Below, in pieces: positions 1 through 11,034 of a DNA stretch of 42,911 bases. The position numbers were made by a program, and so were the translations under genes. Within the stretch, counting starts at the first letter, position 1, and every line of letters begins with the position of its first letter. The notes beneath the pieces were generated by a model that made no database searches, was not told where the DNA came from, and saw only the letters and a list, made by a program, of their open reading frames with translations. Source of the stretch: Pelagibius sp. (GTDB lineage: Bacteria > Pseudomonadota > Alphaproteobacteria > Kiloniellales > Kiloniellaceae); NCBI RefSeq assembly GCF_028281305.1, contig NZ_JANQKD010000129.1:1-42911 (forward strand). The letters are read 5' to 3'.

Positions 1-344
1 AAGGCCCCAGTGCCTAAACACCAAAACCCAAACAGCAGACCCAAAAACACAGACCCGCCGCCCGCGTATCCCTTCCATCAAACAACAATGTCAAACAGCC
101 GGCCCGAACCGGAAACGCGCAAAGGCGATCCGCCGAGCAATCGCCCGCTTCATGACTTTCGTAGAAGCAGAAAACAGGGCGAACACTATACTGATAAGAC
201 GCAGGGCTTTCAACGCCCATCGGCTGTGGAAAACCTGCGCTTTGGGAGCCGCCGTGGAACCCTGAGGTTCCCCCGTCGGCGGAGAGGTATATAGGGTTTC
301 GCCGCGGGCCTGTCCAGAACGAAAAGCGCCCTTCGGAAACTTTT
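1..344. other. Non-coding stretch downstream of the DUF1489 gene
   Basis: I could not support a gene here. The short open frames on both strands have no recognisable protein character. An imperfect hairpin lies at about 249-282: outer arms CCGCCG/CGGCGG, inner arms GGAACC/GGTTCC and a CTGA loop. No T-run follows it on either strand, so it is not a clear terminator. Confidence 0.4.
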
Positions 345-764
345 TTACAGGATTCCCAGCGCCCTTAACTCAGCCTGCATATCCGGCGGCAAATCCTCGT
401 TTTCGGCGCCCGCAGAAACCAGATCCTGCGGTGCCTTGGCAGCCTCCAGATAACGCCAGCCCTGAAACGGGCGCTGGCCACGCGGCAGCACCCGCACCAG
501 GGTTCCGTCCAGGTGCAGGCGCGCAAAGCTGCGGCCTTCCGAGTCGGTTTCCTGGGAAATCTCCGTAATGGCCTGGCGGACCTGAAACCGCCCGCGGATG
601 ACCCAATAAAGCGAGCCGCCGTCAGCCACCTCTTCGGCGCGCTTGGGCATCATCCGGGTATCGTGAAACAGACGCGCGCCGCGGCGCAGGCGGCGTGCCT
701 GACTGCGCTCGAGTTGCTCTACCGTATCCACCCCGACACAGAGCTTCATCAGATGAAGCGCCAT
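345..764 (-). CDS. DUF1489 family protein
   Basis: The protein begins MALHLMKLCVGVD and is about 139 residues long, with a basic middle and an acidic C-terminus. This matches the DUF1489 family that is widespread in alphaproteobacteria. The function is unknown. The frame is open further upstream to a GTG at 803. I prefer the ATG at 764 because family members start at this point (usually MxLHLxKLCVG) and a GGAGAAGGA-like purine tract lies just upstream of it. It is the last gene of the seven-gene minus-strand operon and follows the HMG-CoA lyase gene closely. There is no visible link to leucine catabolism beyond position. The family call is confident; no function is assigned. Confidence 0.85.
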   Translation of the reverse strand: MALHLMKLCVGVDTVEQLERSQARRLRRGARLFHDTRMMPKRAEEVADGGSLYWVIRGRFQVRQAITEISQETDSEGRSFARLHLDGTLVRVLPRGQRPFQGWRYLEAAKAPQDLVSAGAENEDLPPDMQAELRALGIL

Positions 765-803
765 AAACCGTCCGTCCTTCTCCGCCCGCCAGGCCCCATG
801 CAC

Positions 804-1709
804 CTAGGCCGCCTGGCCGGCCAAGGCAAGCGCCACCTTGGAGGACGACGGCCGGCCCAGCGCCTCGCAGATGAACGCGCCCGCGGCCGCCAGCCTGTCG
901 AGGTCGATTCCGGATTCGATCCCCAGCCCGTTCAGCATGTAGACGACGTCCTCGCTGGCCACGTTGCCCGACGCCCCCTTGGCATAGGGGCAGCCGCCGA
1001 GCCCGGCAACGGCCGAGTCGACTGTGGCGACGCCCAGTTCCAGGCAGGCCAGGATATTGGCCAGGGCCTGGCCATAGGTGTCGTGAAAGTGCACCGCAAG
1101 GCGCTCCATCGGCACCGCGGCGGCGACCTGCGTCAGCATGTCCTGCGCGCGCTGCGGCGTTCCGACCCCGATGGTGTCGCCCAGGGAGATCTCGTCGCAG
1201 CCGAGATCCGTCAGGCCCCCGGCGACCTCGGCGACCTTCGCCGTGGGCACCTCCCCTTCGTAAGGACAGCCGAGGACGCAGGAGACATAGCCGCGCAGCC
1301 GCAAGCCCTGCGCCTTCGCCGCCGCGGCAACGGGACGGAAGCGTTCCAGGCTCTCGGCGATCGAGCAGTTGATGTTGCGCTGGGAGAAGCTTTCCGATGC
1401 GGCGGCAAAAACGGCGATCTCCTCGACACCGGCGGCCAGCGCCCGCTCCAACCCCTTTTCGTTCGGCACCAGGACCGGGTAGCGCACCCCGGGCTTCTTC
1501 TTCAGGGCCGCCAGGACCTCTGCCGTATCTGCCATCTGCGGCACCCACTTCGGGGAGACGAAGGCACCCGCCTCCACCACCGGACAGCCGGCCTCGGCGA
1601 GGCGTTCGATCAACGCCACCTTCACCGCAGTCGGCAGCGCTACAGCCTCGTTCTGCAGGCCGTCGCGCGGCCCGACCTCAACCACTTCCACGGACTTCGG
1701 AAACGCCAT
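804..1709 (-). CDS. mvaB: Hydroxymethylglutaryl-CoA lyase
   Basis: This 301-residue protein is full length for HMG-CoA lyase, which cleaves 3-hydroxy-3-methylglutaryl-CoA to acetoacetate and acetyl-CoA, the last step of leucine catabolism. The N-terminus carries the family motif [12 protein letters not shown] (about residues 10-21). The metal-binding [12 protein letters not shown] segment is near residues 206-217. The signature [12 protein letters not shown] near the C-terminus contains the catalytic cysteine at about residue 240. The ATG at 1709 has a purine-rich GGGAATGGA upstream. The gene lies about 105 bp downstream of the biotin carboxylase subunit gene and is followed directly by the DUF1489 gene. 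It is also called liuE in liu clusters. The related homocitrate synthase/isopropylmalate synthase families are excluded by the Cys signature. Confidence 0.95.
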   Translation of the reverse strand: MAFPKSVEVVEVGPRDGLQNEAVALPTAVKVALIERLAEAGCPVVEAGAFVSPKWVPQMADTAEVLAALKKKPGVRYPVLVPNEKGLERALAAGVEEIAVFAAASESFSQRNINCSIAESLERFRPVAAAAKAQGLRLRGYVSCVLGCPYEGEVPTAKVAEVAGGLTDLGCDEISLGDTIGVGTPQRAQDMLTQVAAAVPMERLAVHFHDTYGQALANILACLELGVATVDSAVAGLGGCPYAKGASGNVASEDVVYMLNGLGIESGIDLDRLAAAGAFICEALGRPSSSKVALALAGQAA

Positions 1710-1814
1710 TCGGGTCCATTCCCGTCATTGCCTCTCGCGGCCAAGGCTAAAACCTAGATGCCCCTCACGCCAGCCCTGCGGCGTGGTTTGCCCATGCCGA
1801 TGATCCGAGGCGCC

Positions 1815-3818
<2,004 letters not shown>

Positions 3819-3832
3819 GTCCCAGGCCTCTC

Positions 3833-5557
3833 CTATTCCTTCGCGGCCCCCGCCGCATTCTTGGCGTCGAGATCCTCCAGCCGGGCGTAGTTGTCGGCCC
3901 GAAAGTCGCTCATGACGCGGGTGACATCGTCGGCGCCGATGCCGACCGAAGACAAGAGAATTCCGCCCAGTTGCAGGCTGGCCTCGACGGTCTCCGGCAC
4001 CACGGCGACGGCCCCGACCTGCTCCAGCGCCTGGGCGTGCCGCAGATCGTGGGAACGCACGAAAATCGGCAGTTGGGGCATGCGGCTGTGCAGGGCCTCG
4101 ACAGCGCGGCTGGCCTCGGCCGAGCGGTCGACGGTGATGACCGCGGCGCGGGCGTGCTCCACTCCGGCCGCTTCCAGAACGTCGACCCGCGTTGCATCGC
4201 CGTAGTAAAGCGGCAGTCCGCGGCTGCGGTAGTGGGTGACCCGGCCATGATCCAGGTCCAGGGCCACGTAGGGAACGCCGCAGGCGGAGAGCACGCGCGC
4301 CACCGTCTGGCCGACCCGGCCGAAGCCGGCGATGATGACGTGATCGCTGATCCCTTCGGTTTCCGGCTTCAGGTTCTCCTGCCCGCCGCTCGGCTCAGGC
4401 ACCACCCAGCGCGACAGCCGGCCCCCGGCCCAGCCCATGGCAGGGGTGACGGCCATCGACAGCGCGATGACCGCCAGCAGGAGCTGCCCGGTCTCGCGGT
4501 CCAACAGCCCCTGGATCATGGCGCCGCCAAACAGCACGAAGCCGAACTCGCCGGCCTGCGAAAGCAAGGTGCCGGACCGCACGGACACGTCGGCGGGCAG
4601 CTTCCAGAGCAGGCAAAGCAAGGTCGTGATAACGCTCTTCACCAGCAGCAGAGCCACAAGGCAGAGGATAACCAGCGGCCAGTCCTGCAGAAGCAACTGG
4701 ATGTCGATCGCCATGCCGACAGCCATGAAGAAGAGCCCCAGCAGCAGCCCCTTGAAGGGCCGGATATCGGCATCGACCTGATGGCGGTATTCGGTTTCCG
4801 CCAGCAGCAGGCCCGCGAGAAAAGCGCCGAGCGCCATGGAGATTCCGCCCAGCGCCATCAGCCAGCCGGAGCCCAGCACCACCAGCAGCGTGGCGGCAAC
4901 GAAAAGCTCCTGCAGTTTGCTGGCGGCAATGACCCGGTAGATCGGCCGCAGGATACGCCGGCCGATGACGATCGCCGCGATGACCACGCCGACCGCTTTC
5001 AGCGCCGCAAGACCCACCGCCTCCAGGATGTTGGCGTCGGGCCCGCTGAGCAGCGGCAACAGGGCCAGCAGGGGAATGATGGCCAGGTCCTGGAACAGCA
5101 GGACGGCGAAGGAGGTCCGCCCGAAGCGCGATGCCAGTTCGCCGCGCTCGATCAGCATCTGGATGACGAAGGCGGTAGAAGAAAGCGCCAGCCCGAAGCC
5201 GATGACCAGTGCCGCTTCGACCGACTGTCCGGCCCAGAGCGCGACGGCGCCGATCAGCACGGCGGTCAGGGTAACCTGGCTGGCACCGAGGCCGAAAACG
5301 AGACGGCGCATCACCTTGAGACGTTCGACCGAGAGCTCCAGGCCAATCGCGAAAAGCAGGAAGATGACCCCGAATTCACCCAGGAGCTGGACGCTGTCCG
5401 GGTCTTCCACCAGGGCGAGCGCGGAGGGACCGACCAGGACCCCCGCCGCAAGGTACCCGAGCACCGAACTCGACCGCGCCCAGCGGAACAGAGGCACGAC
5501 GCAGACCGCCGCGATCAGGAAGATCAGGACCTCGTTCAGGTGAGTGGTAGCATGCAT
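3833..5557 (-). CDS. Kef-type CPA2 monovalent cation:proton antiporter with RCK/TrkA-N domain
   Basis: This 574-residue inner-membrane protein has an N-terminal half of about 12 hydrophobic segments (roughly residues 8-385), with the CPA2 hallmarks GYLAAGVLVGP near residue 34 and LLFAIGLELS near 67-76. From about residue 403 there is a Rossmann RCK/TrkA-N domain beginning HVIIAGFGRVGQTVARVL, which binds nucleotide and gates transport. This is the KefB/KefC architecture, so K+ efflux or K+/H+ antiport is expected; the exact ion is not shown. The gene sits 27 bp after a K+ channel gene and 14 bp before liuD. The pair therefore forms a K+-handling insert within a leucine-degradation operon. No KefF/KefG ancillary subunit is seen. 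Confidence 0.9.
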   Translation of the reverse strand: MHATTHLNEVLIFLIAAVCVVPLFRWARSSSVLGYLAAGVLVGPSALALVEDPDSVQLLGEFGVIFLLFAIGLELSVERLKVMRRLVFGLGASQVTLTAVLIGAVALWAGQSVEAALVIGFGLALSSTAFVIQMLIERGELASRFGRTSFAVLLFQDLAIIPLLALLPLLSGPDANILEAVGLAALKAVGVVIAAIVIGRRILRPIYRVIAASKLQELFVAATLLVVLGSGWLMALGGISMALGAFLAGLLLAETEYRHQVDADIRPFKGLLLGLFFMAVGMAIDIQLLLQDWPLVILCLVALLLVKSVITTLLCLLWKLPADVSVRSGTLLSQAGEFGFVLFGGAMIQGLLDRETGQLLLAVIALSMAVTPAMGWAGGRLSRWVVPEPSGGQENLKPETEGISDHVIIAGFGRVGQTVARVLSACGVPYVALDLDHGRVTHYRSRGLPLYYGDATRVDVLEAAGVEHARAAVITVDRSAEASRAVEALHSRMPQLPIFVRSHDLRHAQALEQVGAVAVVPETVEASLQLGGILLSSVGIGADDVTRVMSDFRADNYARLEDLDAKNAAGAAKE

Positions 5558-5584
5558 CGTGCCGGCCTGTTCCTGGACCCTGGT

Positions 5585-6505
5585 CTAGCTCCGGCGGCCG
5601 TGCACCGGGTGCTCCCGTGTGAACCGCAGCACTTCCGAGAAGCCGAAGATGATCAGCCAGACGCCGATGACGATCTGCAAGGAGGCAATGGCCCGGATGA
5701 GTAGGCTTGCGGGCACGAGGTCGCCGTAGCCGACGGTGCTCAGCGTGATGATCGAAAAGTAGAGGCTTTCCATGAAACTGATCGCCCTCGGCTCTCCGGC
5801 CACCACGAAGTGATCACCGGGGATGATACGCCCGATGAGCCGATAGACTCCCGCAAAAACGATGACGACAAAGGAATAGTAGGTGAAGAAAGCGAGGGTC
5901 GGCGCCATCAGTGCGCTGGCACGGGCGAAGAAGTCCTCGAACAACAGCCCGGTTTCGAGCAGAAAGGCGGTGACGTCGCGGCAGACGGCCAAGACCGTGA
6001 CCGCGATCAGCCCCATGCTGGCAAGCAGCAGCAGACCGACGGTCTCAGGACTGAAGCCCTGGTGCGGCACCAAGAAGGTCGCCAGCCCCACGGCCATGAC
6101 CGGCAGGAGCCACAGGAAGACGCGTGGCGCGTAGTGGATGCGAGTGTCACTTTCATGGTGCACCAGACGGTGAATCGCGCCGCGCCGCAACCACACGCCA
6201 GCCATGTAGGCAAGGATCGGCAGGGCAAAGGACAGCCGCACGATCCAGTCTGCTGCGACCCCGAAGTTCGACTCGAGAAAGAAGATGAAGAGGCAGGCAT
6301 AGACCGAGAGGAAGTTCGCCAACGCGATGGTCGTAAAGTAACTCCCGGGAAAGAGGCGATAGAACAGGGTCACGCAGAACACCAGGGTTCCGAGCATGAC
6401 CACGAAAAAGAAGTCGATCGACTCCGAGACCGAAAGCGAGACCAGAACGTAGAGGCCGAGTGTCAGAACCAAGCCCGGCAACCAATAGCGGTCAGGCTTT
6501 TTCAT
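5585..6505 (-). CDS. Potassium channel family protein with TVGYGD selectivity filter
   Basis: This is an integral membrane protein of about 306 residues. Six or seven hydrophobic segments precede a pore loop with the K+ selectivity filter TVGYGD at residues 257-262 and a final transmembrane helix. The C-terminal third matches the two-TM channel domain (Ion_trans_2 type). I see no Arg-rich S4, no RCK domain and no cyclic-nucleotide domain. The frame stays open upstream to 6787, but that part would overlap liuC and reads as Gly/Arg/Pro-rich shadow sequence. The ATG at 6505 (MKKPDRYW), 8 bp after the liuC stop, is the sensible start. It lies 27 bp before the Kef-type antiporter gene, suggesting a shared role in K+ homeostasis. 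Confidence 0.88.
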   Translation of the reverse strand: MKKPDRYWLPGLVLTLGLYVLVSLSVSESIDFFFVVMLGTLVFCVTLFYRLFPGSYFTTIALANFLSVYACLFIFFLESNFGVAADWIVRLSFALPILAYMAGVWLRRGAIHRLVHHESDTRIHYAPRVFLWLLPVMAVGLATFLVPHQGFSPETVGLLLLASMGLIAVTVLAVCRDVTAFLLETGLLFEDFFARASALMAPTLAFFTYYSFVVIVFAGVYRLIGRIIPGDHFVVAGEPRAISFMESLYFSIITLSTVGYGDLVPASLLIRAIASLQIVIGVWLIIFGFSEVLRFTREHPVHGRRS

Positions 6506-6513
6506 CGCAGGCT

Positions 6514-7302
6514 TCAGTCCCTTCGCCAGTGAGGCTTCCGCTTCTCCAGGAACGCGGCGACGCCCTCGCGCCCTTCCTCCGAGGCGCGCACCGTGGCGAT
6601 CCGCTCCGCCGTATCCTCGATCAGCCTGTCGTCGCTGGCCTCGGTTACGGCAAAGATCAGGTCCTTGGCCGCGGCCTGGGCCAGGGGGCCGCCATCCAGC
6701 AGCTTGGCGGCGAGTTGCCGCCCCATCTGGTCCAGGGCGCCGGCCTCGACCACTTCGTGGACCAGGCCCAGGCGCTGGGCCTCCCAAGCCGAAAAGACCT
6801 CGGCGGTGAGGAAGTAGCGCCGGGCAGCCGCCTCGCCGATGGCCGCTATCACGTAGGGACTGATGACCGCAGGGATCAGGCCCAGCTTCACCTCCGAGAG
6901 GCAGAACGTGGCGGCCTCGGCGGCAACCACGATATCACAACAGGCCACCAGGCCAACGCCGCCGCCGTAGGCGGGCCCCTGAACCAGGGCCAGCGTCGGC
7001 TTGGAAAGCCCGTTCAGGGTCTGCATCAGCTTTGCCAGGCGCAAGGCGTCTTCACGGTTCTCCGCTTCGGAGTAACCGGCCATCGCCTTCATCCAGTTGA
7101 GATCGGCGCCGGCAGAGAAGCTGCGGCCCTGTGCGGCCAGCACCACCAGACGCACACGCTCGTCCTCTTCGAGGCCTGTCAAAGCCGTCGTCAGCTCGCT
7201 GATGAGCACATCGTTGAACACGTTGTGCGCCTCGGCACGGGTCAGCGTGATCCGCGCCACGCCACGGCTGTCGATCTCTTCGACGAAAAAGGGTGCCGTC
7301 AC
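6514..7302 (-). CDS. liuC: Methylglutaconyl-CoA hydratase (enoyl-CoA hydratase family)
   Basis: This crotonase-fold enzyme of about 262 residues is predicted to hydrate 3-methylglutaconyl-CoA to HMG-CoA. It carries FSAGADLNWM at about 62-71, a form typical of the leucine-pathway hydratases, and the oxyanion-hole segment AYGGGVGLVACCDIVVA. The open frame extends to an ATG at 7350 that overlaps the end of liuB. I prefer the GTG at 7302, preceded by GTAGGACA and only 4 bp after the liuB stop, because the resulting length matches the family. A generic enoyl-CoA hydratase is the alternative, but liuB, liuD and mvaB in the same operon favour the specific call. Confidence 0.92.
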   Translation of the reverse strand: MTAPFFVEEIDSRGVARITLTRAEAHNVFNDVLISELTTALTGLEEDERVRLVVLAAQGRSFSAGADLNWMKAMAGYSEAENREDALRLAKLMQTLNGLSKPTLALVQGPAYGGGVGLVACCDIVVAAEAATFCLSEVKLGLIPAVISPYVIAAIGEAAARRYFLTAEVFSAWEAQRLGLVHEVVEAGALDQMGRQLAAKLLDGGPLAQAAAKDLIFAVTEASDDRLIEDTAERIATVRASEEGREGVAAFLEKRKPHWRRD

Positions 7303-7306
7303 TGTC

Positions 7307-8914
7307 CTACATCCTGAATACGCCAAAGCGTGTCGGTTCGAGGGGCGCATTCAGCGCAGCCGAGATACCGAGCCCGAGCGCCATGCGCGTGTCCAGCGGG
7401 TCGATGATGCCGTCGTCCCACAGGCGGGCCGTCGCATAATATGGGTGGCCCTGCAGCTCGTACTGTTCGCGGATCGGGGCCTTGAAGGCCTCCTCCTCCG
7501 CCTCGCCCCAGCTCTGCCCCTTTGCCTCTGCCGCATCGCGGCGCAGCGTCGCCATCACCGTTGCCGCCTGCTCGCCGCCCATGACGGAGATCCGTGCGTT
7601 CGGCCACATCCACAGGAAACGGGGGCCGTAGGCGCGCCCGCACATGCCATAGTTGCCGGCGCCGAAGCTGCCGCCCAGGATTACCGTGAACTTCGGCACC
7701 TTGGCGCAGGCTACGGCCGTCACCAGCTTGGCCCCGTCCTTGGCGATGCCGCCGGCCTCGTACTTCTTGCCGACCATGAAGCCTGTGATGTTCTGCAGGA
7801 AGACCAGCGGGATGCCGCGCTGGGCGCAGAGCTCGATGAAGTGCGCGCCCTTCAGGGCCGACTCCGAAAACAGGATGCCGTTGTTGGCGAGGATACCGAC
7901 GGGATAGCCGCAGAGGCGGGCAAAACCGCAGACCAGGCTCTGGCCGTAAAGGGCCTTGAACTCGTCCAGCTCACTGGCATCGACGAGGCGGGCGATCACC
8001 TCGCGCACATCGTAGGGCTGGCGCAGGTCACGCGGGACGAGGCCGTAGAGTTCCGCGGGGTCGTAGTGTGGCGCACGCGCCTCGGAAACCTCCAAGGACT
8101 GCGACTTCGGCCGGTTCAGGTTGGCGACGATCCGGCGCACGATGGCAAGAGCATGGCTGTCGTTCTCGGCGTAGTGGTCGGCCACACCGGAGGTTCGGGT
8201 GTGCACCTCCGCCCCGCCGAGCTCCTCCGCAGAGACGATCTCCCCGGTCGCCGCCTTCACCAGCGGTGGCCCGCCGAGAAAGATGGTGCCCTGACCTTTC
8301 ACGATGATGCTTTCGTCCGCCATCGCCGGGACATAGGCGCCCCCCGCGGTGCAGGAGCCCATGACGGCCGCGATCTGGGGAATTCCCTTGGCTGACATGT
8401 TGGCCTGATTGAAGAAGATACGGCCGAAGTGATCGCGGTCCGGAAACACCTGGTCCTGGTTGGGCAGGTTGGCGCCGCCGGAGTCGACCAGATAGATGCA
8501 GGGCAGATGGTTCTGCTCGGCGATCTCCTGGGCACGCAGGTGCTTCTTGACGGTCAGGGGATAGTACGTGCCGCCCTTCACCGTGGCGTCGTTTGCCACG
8601 ATCAGGCACTCACGGCCGGAGACACGCCCGATACCGGTAATCAGGCCGGCAGCCGGCACCTCGCCCTCATAGAGGCCGTGAGCGGCCAACTGGGACAGCT
8701 CCAGAAAGGGCGAGCCGCTGTCCAGCAGGCAACGAACCCGCTCACGGGGCAGCAGCTTGCCGCGCTCCAGGTGCTTGGCGCGGGCGCGCTCGCCGCCGCC
8801 GCCCTTTACCGTTTCGACCTGCGCGCGCAGATCGGCAACGAGTTCCTGATTGATCCGCCGGTTCTCCGCGAATTCAGGGTCCCTGGTATTGGCTTTGCTG
8901 ACGATGAGCGGCAT
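7307..8914 (-). CDS. liuB: Methylcrotonyl-CoA carboxylase beta (carboxyltransferase) subunit
   Basis: This 535-residue carboxyltransferase is full length for the MCC beta subunit. It transfers CO2 from biotin on LiuD to 3-methylcrotonyl-CoA. Visible family features are KLLPRERV near residue 53, the acyl-CoA-binding [11 protein letters not shown] at about 186-196, and [16 protein letters not shown] at about 432-447, typical of MCC rather than propionyl-CoA carboxylase. It is the first gene of the minus-strand operon, and its promoter should lie in the 169-bp divergent gap before 9084. The ribosome site at the ATG is weak. Isovaleryl-CoA dehydrogenase (liuA), often the first gene of such operons, is not in this window. 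Confidence 0.95.
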   Translation of the reverse strand: MPLIVSKANTRDPEFAENRRINQELVADLRAQVETVKGGGGERARAKHLERGKLLPRERVRCLLDSGSPFLELSQLAAHGLYEGEVPAAGLITGIGRVSGRECLIVANDATVKGGTYYPLTVKKHLRAQEIAEQNHLPCIYLVDSGGANLPNQDQVFPDRDHFGRIFFNQANMSAKGIPQIAAVMGSCTAGGAYVPAMADESIIVKGQGTIFLGGPPLVKAATGEIVSAEELGGAEVHTRTSGVADHYAENDSHALAIVRRIVANLNRPKSQSLEVSEARAPHYDPAELYGLVPRDLRQPYDVREVIARLVDASELDEFKALYGQSLVCGFARLCGYPVGILANNGILFSESALKGAHFIELCAQRGIPLVFLQNITGFMVGKKYEAGGIAKDGAKLVTAVACAKVPKFTVILGGSFGAGNYGMCGRAYGPRFLWMWPNARISVMGGEQAATVMATLRRDAAEAKGQSWGEAEEEAFKAPIREQYELQGHPYYATARLWDDGIIDPLDTRMALGLGISAALNAPLEPTRFGVFRM

Positions 8915-9083
8915 GGCTCGGGCGAATCGGCCTGTGGCAGGATCGTTCTAGTTTCGCCAATGTGCGGACCTCGGCAAGCAAAAAGCAAGGAATCTTAGGC
9001 CTTTCGCTCTGCCTCCGGCGCACTGCTTACCCAATGTTAACCACTGGCTGAATAGCCTAGCGCGCAGACGAAGGAGCGCATCC

Positions 9084-9428
9084 ATGCCCTACGTGGCGCG
9101 AGACGATCACGGACAGATCACCGAAGTCCAGGAACGCGAGACCGAGGCGGCCTACGAACAGGTCGCCCTGGACGATCCGGAACTGGTGTCCTTTCTGAAC
9201 GAAGGCCTCGGCCAATCTCGGATCCGCGAAGAGCTGGAAGCCTCTGACCTGGAGTTCATCCGCGTCATCGAGGACGTTATCGCCGTCCTGATCGACAAGA
9301 GGGTGTTCATGCTGACCGACCTGCCGGCCGCAGCCCAGGATAAGCTGGCACGCCGCTACAATCTGCGCAGCAAGCTCTCCGACCTGGGCGGCATCGTGGC
9401 CGACCACGAGGACATCATGCTGCCCTGA
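9084..9428 (+). CDS. Small conserved protein of unknown function (MPYV family)
   Basis: This is a 114-residue soluble, acidic protein with no signal peptide or membrane segment. It starts MPYVARDDHGQI and contains LEFIRVIEDVIAVLIDKRVF followed by a helical LPAAAQDKLARRYNLRS segment. I recall a family of small proteins with this layout that is sometimes misleadingly annotated as tryptophan-synthase-beta-like. Nothing catalytic is visible. A strong GAAGGAG site lies 8 bases before the ATG. It is divergent from the liu operon. Existence as a gene is well supported; function is not. Confidence 0.8.
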   Translation: MPYVARDDHGQITEVQERETEAAYEQVALDDPELVSFLNEGLGQSRIREELEASDLEFIRVIEDVIAVLIDKRVFMLTDLPAAAQDKLARRYNLRSKLSDLGGIVADHEDIMLP

Positions 9429-9566
9429 CGGGCGCCCACTTGGCCCCGCCCTTCCGGCTTTCTCCTCTCCAATCTTCCAGCCGCCGCGGGCTTCCCGTGC
9501 GGGAATGCCTGCAGGCACCGAACTGCCACCCCGCGCGCTTGCGGATCTGCCCATATTTATGTATGA

Positions 9567-10274
9567 GTGCTCAGCCTTATCCCGAGACCAGCCAGAACAG
9601 CGACGTTGCAGAGTCCAGCGCCCAAAGCCTTTGGAAATCAGGCCCCCAAGCCGCGCATTGTCCAGTACCGCAACAAGCGGTACTCGGTGCGGCTGGAGCC
9701 GATCTACTGGCAAACCCTCGAAGTGCTGGCGGAGCGGAACCGCCTGCGCCTCGGCCGGTTCGTGGCGGAACTGGCGGAGGGCTACGAAGGTCCCAACTTT
9801 TCTTCTTACCTGCGGGTTTTCTGCATGCTCGAGGGCGAACAGGCATTGGCCCGGGAAACCCTGGGGCCGACCCACCACGGCCTGCTGGACGTCGTGACCA
9901 ACTGCCCCAACCCAGGCGTCATCCTCTCCCGCTACAGGACGGTGATCGCATACAACAGCGCCTTCGGGGAGTGGCTGGGCCCGATGGATGTGGCCGTTAT
10001 CGGTGCCGAGCTGACCAGCCTGGTGCAGGTGCGCACGCGCCGTTCCCTCACCGAGGTCTGGCAGGACATGATCAGCGGCCGCGAGGCCAAGAGCGATGCC
10101 AAGCTGCTCTACGTGGCACCGGGGCGGGTCAACGCCGCGCAGGCGACGATCCTGGCCCTGCGGTCCCAGACCTATCAGGAGTTCTATGCGGTGATGTGGC
10201 TGTCCCCCCAAGCCAGGCGTCCCGGGGTTCCAGGGGCGGCACCGATGCCGCCAACCCGTGCGCCTCAGGACTGA
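9567..10274 (+). CDS. Ribbon-helix-helix and PAS-like domain protein
   Basis: This is a protein of about 235 residues. A basic linker is followed at about residues 38-75 by YSVRLEPIYWQTLEVLAERN...GRFVAELAEGY, which resembles the RHH_4 type of ribbon-helix-helix DNA-binding domain. From about 103 to 230 there is a PAS-like region (PGVILSRYRTVIAYNSAFGEWLG). A transcription-regulator role is plausible but inferred. The start is uncertain. The first in-frame codon used here is a GTG at 9567, and a later start before the RHH domain is possible because the first 30 residues look disordered. It is convergent with the acidic-protein gene at 10350. Confidence 0.7.
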   Translation: MLSLIPRPARTATLQSPAPKAFGNQAPKPRIVQYRNKRYSVRLEPIYWQTLEVLAERNRLRLGRFVAELAEGYEGPNFSSYLRVFCMLEGEQALARETLGPTHHGLLDVVTNCPNPGVILSRYRTVIAYNSAFGEWLGPMDVAVIGAELTSLVQVRTRRSLTEVWQDMISGREAKSDAKLLYVAPGRVNAAQATILALRSQTYQEFYAVMWLSPQARRPGVPGAAPMPPTRAPQD

Positions 10275-10349
10275 GAACGCCACACAGGGATCAGGCGAGC
10301 CTCGCCGGTCTCCGGGCACGGCAATCCTGGCAGAGACTCTGCGAACCGG

Positions 10350-10754
10350 TCAGGCGATGTTGGGGTCGTTGATGATCAGAACGTCGCTGGCGCTGTAGAC
10401 CGTCAGGCCGCCCTCGAAACTATAGAAGTTGAGGCCGGTGACATCGACGCCGGTCGCGGTGACGTGCTCCTCGGCGACGCCGAACTCGGTGATGGTCTCG
10501 GTCGTCAGGATGTTCACGGACACGTCTTCGCCCGTGAACAGCACCACCTCACCGTCCGGATCCGGCAACAGGTCGTCGAGCTCCAGCAGGACGGAATCGG
10601 CACTCAGATCGTCGGCCGGCGAAGGCGCGCCCGGTTCCACAATGACCAGTGGAAGGCGATCCTGGTCGACGTCCAGCACCAAGCTCTGCTCAGGCGCTTC
10701 CTCAGCGCTGACCGGAGCCTGTGGCAGATCCACAGCTGATTTGTTGTCGTCCAT
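10350..10754 (-). CDS. Small acidic protein of unknown function, possible type I secretion substrate
   Basis: This 134-residue, strongly acidic, Cys-free protein has no signal peptide or membrane segment. The first ~65 residues are Pro/Asp/Glu-rich. The C-terminal half is rich in Thr, Val and Gly, has beta character and ends with aliphatic residues (SASDVLIINDPNIA). I do not recognise a family. The gene is co-directional with and downstream of the tolC-like gene but separated by a strong terminator, so it probably has its own promoter. Acidic composition, lack of Cys and position next to a secretion locus are compatible with a T1SS cargo. That is speculation: there are no RTX nonapeptides. 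Confidence 0.6.
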   Translation of the reverse strand: MDDNKSAVDLPQAPVSAEEAPEQSLVLDVDQDRLPLVIVEPGAPSPADDLSADSVLLELDDLLPDPDGEVVLFTGEDVSVNILTTETITEFGVAEEHVTATGVDVTGLNFYSFEGGLTVYSASDVLIINDPNIA

Positions 10755-10962
10755 ACCGCAAAGGCCACCTTTTGGGCCTAGTTTCCACAGCTCTAGACCA
10801 CCAAAATAGATCTTTCACCAGCAAAGAACAACCATTCCGCACCGCAGGGGCGCTGAATCAAGGAATTTTGTCCTTTTTTGTGTCCGGATTGGCCCCGGCG
10901 CGCTTCGTCGCCCAAGCAGAGGGCAGACCCTGCGGGTTCCCGGACGGGGCTGCAAGACGGAA

Positions 10963-10989
10963 ACGGCCCCTCCGCGCCGGAGGGGCCGT
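10963..10989 (-). terminator. Rho-independent terminator after the tolC-like gene
   Basis: A perfect 12-bp inverted repeat (ACGGCCCCTCCG / CGGAGGGGCCGT) with a 3-nt loop lies about 45 bp downstream of the tolC-like stop codon. Short T-rich or A-rich stretches flank it on both sides, so it may work in both directions. It separates the tolC-like gene from the acidic-protein gene. Confidence 0.75.
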
Positions 10990-11034
10990 CTTTATCCGAA
11001 AGCTGTCTGCCGCCACGCGGCAGACGTCGGAGCG

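Noticed and set aside
6506..6787. N-terminal extension of the K+ channel frame
   Set aside because: It overlaps the liuC gene, is Gly/Arg/Pro-rich without membrane character, and the ATG at 6505 fits the gene spacing.
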